From contig NZ_BONF01000010.1 of NCBI RefSeq assembly GCF_016862575.1, forward strand, positions 248,001 through 312,000: a stretch of DNA of 64,000 bases. The letters are read 5' to 3'. The DNA is from Catellatospora bangladeshensis. GTDB taxonomy: Bacteria; Actinomycetota; Actinomycetes; Mycobacteriales; Micromonosporaceae. Below, piece by piece: positions 25,033 to 33,912 of this stretch (position 1 is the first letter of the stretch; every line of letters starts with the position of its first letter). A program made the translations under genes and the position numbers. The notes under the pieces were generated by a model that was given only the letters and a program-made list of their open reading frames with translations, searched no databases and had not been told where the DNA came from.

Positions 25033-27426
25033 TCAGGAGGCCCAGATCTCGAATTCGGAGAGCTGGGCGGCGGGCCAGCCGGTGTTGGCGGTGAAGTTGA
25101 GGCGGACGTAGCGGGTGGAGGTGGCCGGGAAGGTGATGGTGACGCTGTTGCCCGAGGCCGGGTTGAAGGTGTAGCCGGCCGAGCCGACGAGGTTGCCGAA
25201 CGTGGAGCCGTTGGTGCTGCCCTGCACGGACAGGGTCTGGGTGCGTGCGCCCCAGGCCGCGGGCGGGGGCAGCTTGAGCACGATGCGGCTGATCGTGGTG
25301 GCCGCGCCGAGGTCGACCTGGATCCACTGCGGGAACGCGTTGTTGGCGCTCTCCCAGTACGTGTCGGCGTTGCCGTCGACCGCGTTGGCCGGGACGTAGT
25401 TCTGGTTGTAGCTGCTGGCCGTGGCGGGCTTGTTGCGGGCCAGGTTGGACGAGGGCGCCGCGCTGGTGGTGGCCGAGACGGTGTTGGACGGCGACGACGT
25501 GTTGCCCGCCGCGTCCTGCGCGGTGACGGTGAAGCTGTACGTGGTGGACGGGTTCAGGCCGGTCACCGTGTACGCCGTGCCGGTCGCGCCCGCGACGACG
25601 TTGCCCGCCTGGCGCACCTGGTAGCCGGTGACGCCGGTGTTGTCGGTGGACGCCTGCCAGGACAGCGAGACGCTGTTGCTGGTCTGGCCGGTGACGGTCA
25701 GGTTGCCGGGGGCGCTCGGGGCCTGCGTGTCGCCCTGCGGCGCGGTGCCGTACACCTCGAACGACGCGCACTGCGCGGCGGGCCAGCCGGTGTTGCCGGT
25801 GACGTCGAGGCGCACGTACCGCGCGCTCGCCGCCGGGAACGTGATGGTGACGGTGTTGGCCTGCGCCGGGTCGAACACCCGCCCGGCCGACGCGGCCAGC
25901 GTGCTGAACGTCGAGCCGTTGGTGCTGCCCTGCACGGACAGCGTCTGGGTGCGGGCGCCCCAGCCGGTGGGCAGCTTGAGCACCACCCGGCTGACCGTGG
26001 CCGCCGCGCCGAGGTCGACCTGCAGCCACTGCGGGAACGCGTTGTTGGCGCTCTCCCAGTACGAGCCCTGGTTGCCGTCGACGGCGTTGCCGGTGCCGAA
26101 GCCGCCGTTGACGCTGCTCGCCGAGGTGGGCTTGTTCAGCGCCAGGTTGGTGTCGACCGGCGGCTGCCCGCCGACCACCGGCTGGGTGGGCCGCACCGCG
26201 GTCAGCGGGAGCTGCCCCTTGAGCATCCTCCCGCCGTCGGCGGTGATGCGCAGGTAGTAGTCGGAGGAGCAGACGGTGCCGTCCTCGTCGAGGGTGACGA
26301 TGCCGGAGTTGGTGGGCACCTGGGAGGCGTTCTCGGCGGTCTTGGCGATCTGGTTGCCCTCGTTGTACTCGTCGAACATCGAGACGTAGAGGCCCTGCGC
26401 GCCGACCCGGATCATGTTGTAGAGGTGCCGCCAGTAGAAGTCGCCGTGGTAGCGGTGGTGCGAGGACAGATCGCCGGGCATCACGCAGGGCTGGTAGTCG
26501 ATGCCCCGGTTGTTGCACTCGGCCTGGTCGGGCACGTTGACGTTGGTGTAGAACCAGTCCAGCCCGTTCAGGTCGCCGGTGCGGCCCACCATCCACGGCG
26601 AGATCATGTTGAACGCCGTGTACACGTCGAAGAAGCCGGACCGGGAGTCGTTGATGCCCTGCCGCCAGTAGGTGGGCACGCCGCCGATGACGTAGCAGCC
26701 CTGGGCCTTGAACCAGTTGATGACCTCCAGGCACGGCGCGGGCGCGAACGGGCGGCCCGGGTCGTTGAAGCCGAAGCCCCAGATGCACACGACCGGCTTG
26801 CCGTTCTGCCGCGCGTACGCGGGCGAGGCGGTGTACGCCGACATCTTGGTGGTCCAGTCGGTCTTCAGTTCCGACTGCATGTTGGTCCAGTTGGTGACGT
26901 CGTACATGATGTAGAACTTGCGCCCGTAGGCCTCCGCGGCGGTGCGCACCTTGGCCGCCATCGCGTCGCGGGTGGGGCCCTCGCCGCCGAACGGGTTGAA
27001 CCGCTGCAGCGCCGCCGTGTCGCAGCCGTGCTGCTGCATCCACTGGAAGTGCAGGTTCACCGTGGACTGGTCGTAGGACGAGAACAGCTTCGCGGGCTGG
27101 CCGCTGCCCAGGTTGGCGTACGCCGTCTGGTACTGCGCCGGGTAGTCGCGCATGTCCGGCCAGGACACGATCGCGTTGTTGCTCGGCGAGGGCGGCTGCC
27201 CCCAGTTGTTGCTCCAGTGCCACCAGCCGTTGATCGGCGCGCCGTCACCGATGGCGGCGAACCAGCCCTGGTAGCCGACCGAGATCTTGCCGACGACGTC
27301 GCCGGGCGGGCTGGCCGCGGCGGCCGGGCTCGCCGCCGTGAGGCCTCCCGCGACGGCGCCGCCGGTGGCGGCCAGTGCGGACCCGGACGCCACGGAGGCG
27401 ACGAACCTCCGCCGGGTTACTGCCAT
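25033..27426 (-). CDS. Secreted GH99/GH71-like glycoside hydrolase with FN3 and two CBM32 domains
   Basis: A 797-residue secreted enzyme. The twin-arginine-type leader (AVTRRRFVASVASG) and AAA cleavage region span about 1-37. The catalytic part (about 45-395) has VGYQGWFAAIGDGAPINGWW, FYIMYDVTNWTNMQ, CIWGFGFNDPGRPF and MFDEYNEGNQI, as in the bacterial GH99_GH71-like xylosidase/arabinosidase or endo-mannanase-like group. Then come a F5/8-type C domain (CBM32, about 427-565, NLALNKPTSASSVNGGFGTG), one FN3 (about 570-655) and a second CBM32 (about 659-797). The two CBM32 copies share long stretches of DNA, evidence of internal duplication. ATG 27426 follows GAAAGGGAG. Polysaccharide target unknown. 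Upstream lie GGAAACATTTCC (27600-27611) and TGCAATCTGTTGCA (27652-27665), palindromes of LacI-operator style. Confidence 0.87.
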   Translation of the reverse strand: MAVTRRRFVASVASGSALAATGGAVAGGLTAASPAAAASPPGDVVGKISVGYQGWFAAIGDGAPINGWWHWSNNWGQPPSPSNNAIVSWPDMRDYPAQYQTAYANLGSGQPAKLFSSYDQSTVNLHFQWMQQHGCDTAALQRFNPFGGEGPTRDAMAAKVRTAAEAYGRKFYIMYDVTNWTNMQSELKTDWTTKMSAYTASPAYARQNGKPVVCIWGFGFNDPGRPFAPAPCLEVINWFKAQGCYVIGGVPTYWRQGINDSRSGFFDVYTAFNMISPWMVGRTGDLNGLDWFYTNVNVPDQAECNNRGIDYQPCVMPGDLSSHHRYHGDFYWRHLYNMIRVGAQGLYVSMFDEYNEGNQIAKTAENASQVPTNSGIVTLDEDGTVCSSDYYLRITADGGRMLKGQLPLTAVRPTQPVVGGQPPVDTNLALNKPTSASSVNGGFGTGNAVDGNQGSYWESANNAFPQWLQVDLGAAATVSRVVLKLPTGWGARTQTLSVQGSTNGSTFSTLAASAGRVFDPAQANTVTITFPAASARYVRLDVTGNTGWPAAQCASFEVYGTAPQGDTQAPSAPGNLTVTGQTSNSVSLSWQASTDNTGVTGYQVRQAGNVVAGATGTAYTVTGLNPSTTYSFTVTAQDAAGNTSSPSNTVSATTSAAPSSNLARNKPATASSYNQNYVPANAVDGNADTYWESANNAFPQWIQVDLGAATTISRIVLKLPPPAAWGARTQTLSVQGSTNGSTFGNLVGSAGYTFNPASGNSVTITFPATSTRYVRLNFTANTGWPAAQLSEFEIWAS

Positions 27427-27685
27427 GACGCACTCCCTTTCGTGCACAGCCGGAGGGTGGCGTGGCATGGGAGCGAGACACCCTCCGTCGCCGGAACATC
27501 GGATGTCCGGCAGCGAACGGGCGGTGAGCGGGACCGCGTCCCCGGGGCGGGGATTGGCAAAACCCTATGCCCACGCAATCAGCTCGGCAAGATGTCGACG
27601 GAAACATTTCCAAAATCCGATCGTTACACCCGAGCTTTCCGCCGTCTACATTGCAATCTGTTGCACAGCAGTGGCTTCCGGTACA

Positions 27686-27720
27686 CGAGGACCCCGTCAC
27701 ACCGGATGACGGGGTCCTCG
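27686..27720. terminator. Terminator downstream of the kinase-like gene
   Basis: Perfect 14-bp stem CGAGGACCCCGTCA (27686-27699 with 27707-27720), 7-nt loop, about 26 bases beyond the stop of the minus-strand gene at 27747. The rest of 27427-27685 is the AT-richer promoter region of the GH99-like gene. Confidence 0.75.
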
Positions 27721-27746
27721 TCGGAACAGGTGAGGGCGCAGACTGC

Positions 27747-28853
27747 TCACTCGGCCGCCAGCAGGTCGCCGATCCGGTCGGCCGGGTAGGGCGTCGCCGT
27801 CGCCCCGGCGAACAGCTGCCAGTAGAAGTCGTTCATCTCGGCCGCGACCGGCGCGTACCGGCTGATCATGTCCGCGACCTCGGCGGGCACACCCGCCGGG
27901 GCGGCGCCCTCGGCGCAGCGGCGCACATACGCGTTGCGCTGGACCGGGCCGCCCTCGTCCGGCACGGGGACCCCGGCCACCCGCTGCACCAGCCAGTTCA
28001 CCAGCCGCATGCGCGCGTACGCCGCGTCGTGGGTCTCGTTGCGCTCCAGGAACTCCCGCTCCGCCTCGGACAGCTCGAACCGGTCCGAGACGGCCAGGCC
28101 GAGGTCACCGAGGTAGACATCGGTGCCGTCGGTCAGCAGGTTGCCCAGGTGCGCGTCGAAGTGGTGCAGGCCCGCCGCGCGCAATCCGGCCACGGCGCCG
28201 AGCAGGCCGTGCTCCAGCATCCGGCACGCGGCGAGCAGTTCGTCCCCGCCCGCCGCGACCGGCCCGGCCAGCCACGCGTCGAGCTGGTGCGGCACGTGCT
28301 CCAGGCACAGCACCAGCGTCCCGGAGGCCGCCGCGAGCGCCTTGAGCCGCCGCCGCACGCCCGACGCCCCGCCCCAGAACGCCGTCTCCGCGTCGACGTC
28401 GACGGGCCTGGCCGGCGGCGGCCCCGGCAGGACCCGCCAGTGGTGCAGCAGCGGGAACACCGCCGTGCCACCGGCGACCACCGCGGCCGTGCTCATCAGG
28501 CTCGCCTGCAGCTCGCGCCACGCGCCGAAGCCGGGCGAGCCGACGCCGTACTGGCAGTGCGGGGGCACGTCGAACAGGTTCGCGGTGCTGCGGACGTGCT
28601 CGGGCCGCAGCTCCAGGTCGGTGAGCGGGATGCGCTTCACGAACACGCGGATCCCGCCGACGTCCAGCGCGCAGCTGGTGCCGCCGATGCTGGTGACGGC
28701 GTTCCCGGACGCGGCCAGCCGCGCCGTGAGGTCGGCGTCGCCGAGCCGTGCCAGCTCGGCGCCGACCAGGCGGTGCCGGGTCAGGCGCGCGTCCCGTCCG
28801 GACATGATGTCGTCTCCCCCGCCCGTGCGGGGGTCCACGGCGCCGGTGGTCAT
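27747..28853 (-). CDS. Protein kinase-like (APH/RIO-fold) protein
   Basis: A 368-residue kinase-fold protein. Visible elements: a candidate ATP lysine in [15 protein letters not shown], a hinge-like [15 protein letters not shown], the catalytic loop [15 protein letters not shown] (HxDxxxxN pattern with D and N kept) and the metal-binding [11 protein letters not shown] in place of DFG/DFD. The tail region carries a serine/threonine-kinase-like helical lobe ([20 protein letters not shown]). Substrate may be a protein or a small molecule. Start ATG 28853 overlaps the stop of the HhH gene (ATGA), making a two-gene operon ending in the terminator at 27686. Confidence 0.78.
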   Translation of the reverse strand: MTTGAVDPRTGGGDDIMSGRDARLTRHRLVGAELARLGDADLTARLAASGNAVTSIGGTSCALDVGGIRVFVKRIPLTDLELRPEHVRSTANLFDVPPHCQYGVGSPGFGAWRELQASLMSTAAVVAGGTAVFPLLHHWRVLPGPPPARPVDVDAETAFWGGASGVRRRLKALAAASGTLVLCLEHVPHQLDAWLAGPVAAGGDELLAACRMLEHGLLGAVAGLRAAGLHHFDAHLGNLLTDGTDVYLGDLGLAVSDRFELSEAEREFLERNETHDAAYARMRLVNWLVQRVAGVPVPDEGGPVQRNAYVRRCAEGAAPAGVPAEVADMISRYAPVAAEMNDFYWQLFAGATATPYPADRIGDLLAAE

Positions 28854-29056
28854 TCCCGCTCGTCGGCGAAGGTCTGCCCGCGCGCGGCCAGCGTCTCGCG
28901 CAGCACGCGGATCGCCTTCGGCCCCACGCCGTGCAGCTTGAGCAGCTCTTTCGCGCTCAGGGCGGGGAACTGCGAGAGTCTGGTGTATCCGGCTTCCGCG
29001 AACGCGCCGGTGGCGGGCCTGCCGATGCCCCGGGGGAGAGCCTCATCGTCGGTCAC
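28850..29056 (-). CDS. Small helix-hairpin-helix DNA-binding protein
   Basis: About 68 residues from GTG 29056: [20 protein letters not shown], then [20 protein letters not shown]. It contains a helix-hairpin-helix (HGVGPKA) preceded by an incomplete first hairpin, a common actinobacterial stand-alone HhH protein. An upstream ATG at 29101 would put the start in a palindromic repeat and is less likely. It is translationally coupled (ATGA) to the kinase-like gene. Likely non-specific DNA binding; the reason for pairing with a kinase fold is unknown. Confidence 0.78.
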   Translation of the reverse strand: MTDDEALPRGIGRPATGAFAEAGYTRLSQFPALSAKELLKLHGVGPKAIRVLRETLAARGQTFADERE

Positions 29057-29076
29057 GCACCCGATGCTAACCCGCG

Positions 29077-29153
29077 AGATCATCCGACTCGCCCGGCACA
29101 TGGGCGTATCTTGACCGAGTTTTCGCCCGTATGCCTGGCAAGTCGGATGATCT
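29077..29153. repeat. Palindromic element between the HhH and alcohol dehydrogenase genes
   Basis: Arms 29077-29093 and 29137-29153 match at 16 of 17 positions as inverted repeats (AGATCATCCGACT then C or T, then GCC). Inward pairing continues imperfectly (GGCACATGGGCG with CGCCCGTATGCC), leaving a central TATCTTGACCGAGTTTT. The whole unit of about 77 bp resembles a miniature palindromic repeat. Confidence 0.7.
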
Positions 29154-29188
29154 TGTCAGCACCGCGCGATGATGGTCGCGTGGACTCG

Positions 29189-30187
29189 ATGGCGGCGTGG
29201 GAGGTGGCGCGGCCGGGGCCGATCGCGGGGCGGCCGCTGCGGGCGGTGCGGCGGGCGGTGCCCGCGCCCGCCGACGACGAGCTGCTGGTACGCGTACGCG
29301 CCTGCGCGGTGTGCCGCACCGATCTGCACGTGGCGGAGGGGGATCTGCCGCCGCACCGCAGCCCGGTGATCCCGGGGCACGAGGTGGTCGGCGAGGTCAC
29401 CGCCCTCGGCGCGGCGGTGACGGGGTGGGCCGCGGGCGAGCGCGTGGGCATCGCCTGGCTGCGCCACACCGACGGCATGTGCGCATACTGCCGCCGCGGC
29501 CAGGAGAACCTGTGCCCGGCGTCGCGCTACACGGGCTGGGACGCCGACGGCGGCTACGCCGAGTACGCCGTGGTCCCGGCGGAATACGCCTACCGGCTGC
29601 CCGCGGGCTACGACGACGCGCACCTGGCGCCGCTGCTGTGCGCGGGGATCATCGGCTACCGCGCGCTGCGCCGGGCCGAGCTGCCGCCCGGGGGCCGCCT
29701 GGGCATCTACGGCTTCGGCGCCTCGGCGCACCTCACCGCGCAGGTCGCCCTCGCCCAGGGCGCGACCGTGTACGTGATGACCCGCTCGGCCGAAGCACGC
29801 GAGCTGGGGCTGCGCCTCGGCGCGGCGTGGGCGGGCGGGGCGGACGAGCGCCCGCCGGAGCCGCTGGACGCGGCGATCCTGTTCGCGCCGGTGGGCGACC
29901 TGGTGCCGCCGGCGCTGTCGGCACTGGACCGGGGCGGCACGCTGGCCGTGGCGGGCATCCACCTAAGCGACATTCCGGTGCTGAATTACCAGCGGCACCT
30001 GTTCCAGGAGCGGCAGCTGCGCAGCGTCGCGGCGAACACCCGCGACGACGGCCGGGAGTTCCTGGCGCTGGCCGCGGCGCACCCGCTGGCCGTGACGGTG
30101 ACGCCGTACCCGCTGGACCGGGCGGACGAGGCGCTGGCGGACCTGGCCGCGGACCGGGTGGAGGGCGCGGCGGTGCTCATACCCTGA
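29189..30187 (+). CDS. Zinc-dependent medium-chain alcohol dehydrogenase
   Basis: A 332-residue MDR enzyme of the zinc-binding alcohol dehydrogenase family. Catalytic-zinc ligand motifs are CAVCRTDLH (Cys) and GHEVVGEV (His-Glu); structural-zinc cysteines [14 protein letters not shown] (C-x2-C-x7-C) are kept. The Rossmann part has [20 protein letters not shown], with a GFG variant of GxGxxG. This subgroup oxidises primary alcohols or aldehydes with NAD(P). ATG 29189 matches the usual start of homologues (MxAW...PGPI); GTG 29180 is the alternative. No ribosome site is visible. It is a single gene; the next operon has its own promoter. Confidence 0.9.
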   Translation: MAAWEVARPGPIAGRPLRAVRRAVPAPADDELLVRVRACAVCRTDLHVAEGDLPPHRSPVIPGHEVVGEVTALGAAVTGWAAGERVGIAWLRHTDGMCAYCRRGQENLCPASRYTGWDADGGYAEYAVVPAEYAYRLPAGYDDAHLAPLLCAGIIGYRALRRAELPPGGRLGIYGFGASAHLTAQVALAQGATVYVMTRSAEARELGLRLGAAWAGGADERPPEPLDAAILFAPVGDLVPPALSALDRGGTLAVAGIHLSDIPVLNYQRHLFQERQLRSVAANTRDDGREFLALAAAHPLAVTVTPYPLDRADEALADLAADRVEGAAVLIP

Positions 30188-30236
30188 CGGCGGTTTGCGG
30201 AACTGTGCAAACAACTGCCGCACGGAAGTATATTTC

Positions 30237-30265
30237 TTGCGGATTTCCCGTCCACTTCATACGCT
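30237..30265 (+). promoter_or_regulatory. Promoter for the ABC exporter operon, probably leaderless
   Basis: TTGCGG (30237-30242), a 17-nt spacer and TACGCT (30260-30265). The predicted transcription start falls at 30272-30273, exactly at the GTG start codon of the ATPase gene, which has no ribosome site. Confidence 0.6.
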
Positions 30266-30272
30266 GGCGGCT

Positions 30273-31226
30273 GTGTCAGACGTGATCGCACAAGCCACGG
30301 GGCTCGTCAAGACCTATCCGCCGCGCGACCGGCGCTCCTCTCCCTTCACCGCCGTGAACGGCGTCGACTTCACCCTGCGCCGGGGCGAGGCGTTCGGCTT
30401 CCTCGGACCCAACGGCGCCGGCAAGTCCTCCACCATGCGGATGATCGCCTGCGTCTCCCCGCCCACCGCCGGGACGCTGCGCGTGCTCGGCATGGACCCC
30501 GCCACCGACGGGCGCTGCATCCGCGCCCGCATCGGCGTCGTACCGCAGGACGACGCCCTCGACAGCGAGCTGAGCGTCCGGGAGAACCTGCTCATCTACG
30601 GCCGCTACTTCGGGCTGTCCCAGCAGGTCGTCGCCGAGCGCACCACGGGCCTGCTCGACTTCGCGCAGCTGGCCGAGAAGGCCGGCGAGCGCGTCGAGGC
30701 GCTGTCGGGCGGGATGCGGCGGCGGCTCACCATCGCCCGCTCGCTGATCAACGAACCCGAGATCCTGCTGCTGGACGAGCCCACCACCGGCCTGGACCCG
30801 CAGGCCAGGCACGTGCTGTGGGACCGGCTGTTCCGGCTCAAGCAGCAGGGCGTGACCCTGGTGCTGACGACGCACTACATGGACGAGGCCGAGCAGCTGT
30901 GCGACCGGCTGGTGGTGATGGACGGCGGCCGGATCGTCGCCCAGGGCTCCCCCGCCGAGCTGATCGCCGCCCACTCCACCCGCGAGGTGCTGGAGCTGCG
31001 GTTCGGCATCGGCGAGCAGGCCGCCGCGGTCGAGAAGCTGCGCCAGTCCCGCACCGGCGACCGGATCGAGGAGCTGCCCGACCGGCTGCTGTGGTACACC
31101 GCCGAGGGCGACGCCGCGCTGGCCGCCGCGCATGCCCTGGGCCTGTCCCCGGTCACCGCGCTGGTGCGCCGGGCGAGCCTGGAGGACGTGTTCCTCGCGC
31201 TGACCGGCCGGACGCTGGTCGACTGA
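30273..31226 (+). CDS. ABC-2 type exporter ATP-binding protein
   Basis: A 317-residue ATPase of the DrrA/NodI type. Walker A GPNGAGKSS (about 46-54), Q-loop VVPQDDALDSELSVRENL, signature LSGGMRRRL (about 144), Walker B ILLLDEPTTGLDP (about 164) and switch TTHYMDEAEQL are complete; a C-terminal regulatory extension follows (about 225-317). It starts at GTG 30273, likely on a leaderless transcript. The stop overlaps the start of the first permease by one base. Together with the two permease genes it forms a three-gene exporter operon; the substrate may be a lipid, glycan or antibiotic, not deducible. Confidence 0.93.
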   Translation: MSDVIAQATGLVKTYPPRDRRSSPFTAVNGVDFTLRRGEAFGFLGPNGAGKSSTMRMIACVSPPTAGTLRVLGMDPATDGRCIRARIGVVPQDDALDSELSVRENLLIYGRYFGLSQQVVAERTTGLLDFAQLAEKAGERVEALSGGMRRRLTIARSLINEPEILLLDEPTTGLDPQARHVLWDRLFRLKQQGVTLVLTTHYMDEAEQLCDRLVVMDGGRIVAQGSPAELIAAHSTREVLELRFGIGEQAAAVEKLRQSRTGDRIEELPDRLLWYTAEGDAALAAAHALGLSPVTALVRRASLEDVFLALTGRTLVD

Positions 31227-32014
31227 TGACGACCACCGCCGTCGCGCCGGACATGGCCCTGCGCTTCTACCGCTACCTCTGGCTGCACTACCGGCGCAAC
31301 TGGAAGGGCACCATCGTCATCAGCGTGGCCAACCCGCTGCTGTTCCTGGTCGCCATCGGCGCCGGGCTGGGCACCCTGGTCGGCTCCGGCAACGCCACCC
31401 TGGGCGGGGTGAGCTACCTGGCGTTCTTCGCCCCCGGCATGCTCGCCGCCGCGTCGATGCAGAACGGCATGGTCGAGTCGGCGTTCCCGGTCAGCTACCA
31501 CCGCATGCCCGGCCGGGCGTACCCGGTCGCGGTGTCGACGCCGCTCGAGCCGGTCGACGTGCTGCACGGGCACGCGCTGTTCATGGCCGTCAAGGTCGCC
31601 ATCGGCGCGGCCGCGTTCTGCGCGGTGATGTTCGCGTTCGGGGTCGCGGCGTCGCCGCTGGCCCTGCTGGCGCTGCCCGCCGCGACGCTCACCGGGTTCG
31701 CCTTCGCCATGCCGGTGACCGCCTGGGCGGTGACGCTGCCCGACGTACGCCCCGTGCAGACGCTGTTCAAGTGGGTGGTGATGCCGCTGTACCTGTTCTC
31801 CGGCACCTTCTTCGCCACCGCCCAGCTGCCGGACGCGCTCGGTCACCTGGTCGCGCTCACGCCGCTGTGGCACGGCGTCGAGCTGTGCCGCACGCTCACC
31901 CTCGGCACCGCCACCTGGGCGGGCAGCCTCGGGCACGTCGCGTACCTGTCCGTCATGGCGCTCGCGGGCTACCTCGTGGCCCGGCGCAACTTCCGCCGAC
32001 ACCTGCACCCGTGA
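31226..32014 (+). CDS. ABC-2 type exporter permease (first)
   Basis: A 262-residue ABC-2 membrane subunit with six hydrophobic helices. It has the NodJ/DrrB pattern: RNWKGTIVISVANPLLFLVA, YLAFFAPGMLAAASMQNGMV, and PLYLFSGTFFATAQLPDALG in the conserved ABC-2 signature region. Its ATG overlaps the ATPase stop (TGATG). Two different permeases follow one ATPase, so the working transporter is probably a heterodimer of membrane subunits with an ATPase homodimer (inference). Confidence 0.9.
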   Translation: MTTTAVAPDMALRFYRYLWLHYRRNWKGTIVISVANPLLFLVAIGAGLGTLVGSGNATLGGVSYLAFFAPGMLAAASMQNGMVESAFPVSYHRMPGRAYPVAVSTPLEPVDVLHGHALFMAVKVAIGAAAFCAVMFAFGVAASPLALLALPAATLTGFAFAMPVTAWAVTLPDVRPVQTLFKWVVMPLYLFSGTFFATAQLPDALGHLVALTPLWHGVELCRTLTLGTATWAGSLGHVAYLSVMALAGYLVARRNFRRHLHP

Positions 32015-32025
32015 GAGGGGCCGTG

Positions 32026-32775
32026 ATGCCCGCAGCGCACCTGATCGTCCTGCGGCACCTGTGGGTGCTGCGCAAGGGCCGCCCGTGGAACCTCGCCGTC
32101 AACGGGGTCTTCGAGCCGTTCCTCTACCTGATGTCCATCGGCGTCGGCATCGGGCAGCTCATCGACGGCGGCTCGGCGGCGTACGCGGCCTTCGTCGCTC
32201 CGGCGCTGCTGGCCACCTCGGCCATGAACAGCGCGATCAGTGAGACCACCGGGTCGGTGTGGTGGCGGCTGCGCTTCGAGCGCTTCTATGACGCGATCGT
32301 CACCACGCCGCTGACGGTGCGCGACATCACGTACGGCGAGATCGCCGCGTCGGTGCTGCGCGGCACCCTGTCCTCGGCCTGCTTCCTCGCCGTGATCGCG
32401 GGGTTCGGGATGGTGCGCTCGTGGTGGGCGCTGCTCGCGCTGCCCGCCTGCGTGCTGGTCGCGTACGCCTTCTCGGCCGCGGGCATGGCCGCGATCACCG
32501 TGATCCGCGAGTTCCACCACCAGCAGTACCTGCAGCTGGTGATGCTGCCGATGTTCCTGTTCGCGACCACGTTCTACCCGCTGTCGGTGTATCCCGAGGT
32601 GCTGCGGCCGGTGGTCGCCGCGCTGCCGCTCTACCAGAGCATCGAGCTGCTGCGCGGGCTCACCACCGGGCAACTCGGGCCGGGCACGCTCTTCGCCGTG
32701 GCGTACCTGCTGCTCATGGGCCTGGCCGGCGGCTGGATCGCGTCGCGGCGGCTGACCCGGATGCTGCTGCCCTGA
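32026..32775 (+). CDS. ABC-2 type exporter permease (second)
   Basis: A 249-residue six-helix ABC-2 permease, paralogous to the preceding one (FEPFLYLMSIGVGIGQLIDG, FVAPALLATSAMNSAISETT, MLPMFLFATTFYPLSVYPEV). ATG 32026 lies 6 bases after GAGAGGGG. It is the last gene of the exporter operon and ends at a bidirectional terminator. Confidence 0.9.
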   Translation: MPAAHLIVLRHLWVLRKGRPWNLAVNGVFEPFLYLMSIGVGIGQLIDGGSAAYAAFVAPALLATSAMNSAISETTGSVWWRLRFERFYDAIVTTPLTVRDITYGEIAASVLRGTLSSACFLAVIAGFGMVRSWWALLALPACVLVAYAFSAAGMAAITVIREFHHQQYLQLVMLPMFLFATTFYPLSVYPEVLRPVVAALPLYQSIELLRGLTTGQLGPGTLFAVAYLLLMGLAGGWIASRRLTRMLLP

Positions 32776-32779
32776 ACGG

Positions 32780-32814
32780 CGCCGGGGACCCTCCGTGTCG
32801 AAGGGTCCCCGGCG
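32780..32814. terminator. Bidirectional terminator after the ABC exporter operon
   Basis: Perfect 13-bp stem (32780-32792 with 32802-32814) and 9-nt loop between the convergent permease and lipoprotein genes. Confidence 0.85.
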
Positions 32815-32831
32815 TCATGGCTGGTCACAGG

Positions 32832-33704
32832 TCAGAGCGGGATGCCCTTGCCCTTGCTGCCGCGGACCGACTTCTTGACGGTCTTCTTGCCGAAGGAGAT
32901 CGCGCAGCGCACCGCGTGGTCGCCCGACGCCCAGGTGTCCTTGTCACGGACCGTGGCGATGCCGCCGTAGTAGAGGGTCTGGTTCACGCTGACGCCGACG
33001 AACTTGGCGGTGAGCTTGTCGCACTCCCGGTGGATGCGGTTCCACTGCCGGTCGGACGTCGGGTACGGGCTGGTGGCCGTGTCACGGAAGACGCCCACGT
33101 ACTCGGCGTGGTGCGCCTTGCTGCACGGCACGTCCTCCATCTGGGAGATGTCGTCGCCGGTCTTGTGCACGACGACGCAGCCTGCCAGCAGCGCGGCCGG
33201 GATGGCGCCCTTCAGGCTGCCCGTGCGGGTGGTGAAGCTGCTGTCGTCCTCCACGGTCTTGACCTGGGCGACCTCGCAGCGGAACCAGCGGGCGCCGCTC
33301 TCCCAGGTGCCGGTGCGCGGGAACGCCACGCGCAGCTCCAGCCGGGCGTCGCCCCACGGGCGGCCCAGGTAGGTCTTGGCCTTGGCGTCGCACTCGGCCA
33401 GCGCCGCGGCCTTCTGCGCCGGGCCCGGGTACTTGTCGCCCTTGATGGTGCCCACGTGCACGACCTCGCCGAAGTGCGTCTCCGCGCAGTCGACGATCGG
33501 CGCGCTGCGCATCGCCACGTCCGTCGGGGCGCCGCCGAGGCACTCGCCCACCTTCGGCTCCCAGCCCGTGACGGCGGCCATCTTGGCCCAGTCGTCGACG
33601 AGCTTGCCGTCCGCCTGCGACGGCAGGCCGGGCGCACAGCCCGCCAGCGCCAGATTCGTCAGCAGTGCGGCCAGCACAGTGCCGGCCAAAAGGCGTCCCC
33701 GCAT
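32832..33704 (-). CDS. Septum-formation-family lipoprotein
   Basis: A 290-residue lipoprotein. Signal with lipobox LALAGC (cysteine at about 23). Two tandem modules of the septum-formation (PF13845) type: the first has VGECLGG, VDCAETHFGEVVHVG and FRCEVAQV, the second GCVVVHKTG, VPCSKAHHAEYVGVF and VRCAISFG. Each keeps the paired cysteines and the H-x-x-E-x-V-G core. These proteins are extracytoplasmic in actinobacteria; involvement in division is by family name only. GGGAGGA precedes ATG 33704. It is divergent from the secreted protein at 33913, which has its own promoter. Confidence 0.82.
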   Translation of the reverse strand: MRGRLLAGTVLAALLTNLALAGCAPGLPSQADGKLVDDWAKMAAVTGWEPKVGECLGGAPTDVAMRSAPIVDCAETHFGEVVHVGTIKGDKYPGPAQKAAALAECDAKAKTYLGRPWGDARLELRVAFPRTGTWESGARWFRCEVAQVKTVEDDSSFTTRTGSLKGAIPAALLAGCVVVHKTGDDISQMEDVPCSKAHHAEYVGVFRDTATSPYPTSDRQWNRIHRECDKLTAKFVGVSVNQTLYYGGIATVRDKDTWASGDHAVRCAISFGKKTVKKSVRGSKGKGIPL

Positions 33705-33912
33705 CGCCAGTCCTCCCAGGTCGTAGCCTGGGCGATGGTATGCGATCTTGAGATGCCGCAGATCAGCCGAACGGCCAGAAAGATCCGGTGGCGGGTTGCG
33801 CAGGCCGTGCTGTCGAGATGGCGACCGACGGTGACTGCGGCCCCGGTGGCGGCACCACCATGGTGGTCCACGCAACCGGCCGGCGAACCCCGTCACCCCT
33901 CGGAGGACCAGG

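Noticed and set aside
24968-27223. A 751-codon minus-strand frame overlapping the GH99-like gene in another phase
   Set aside because: Arg/Gln/His-rich shadow; the in-phase enzyme has a signal peptide and CBM32/FN3 domains.
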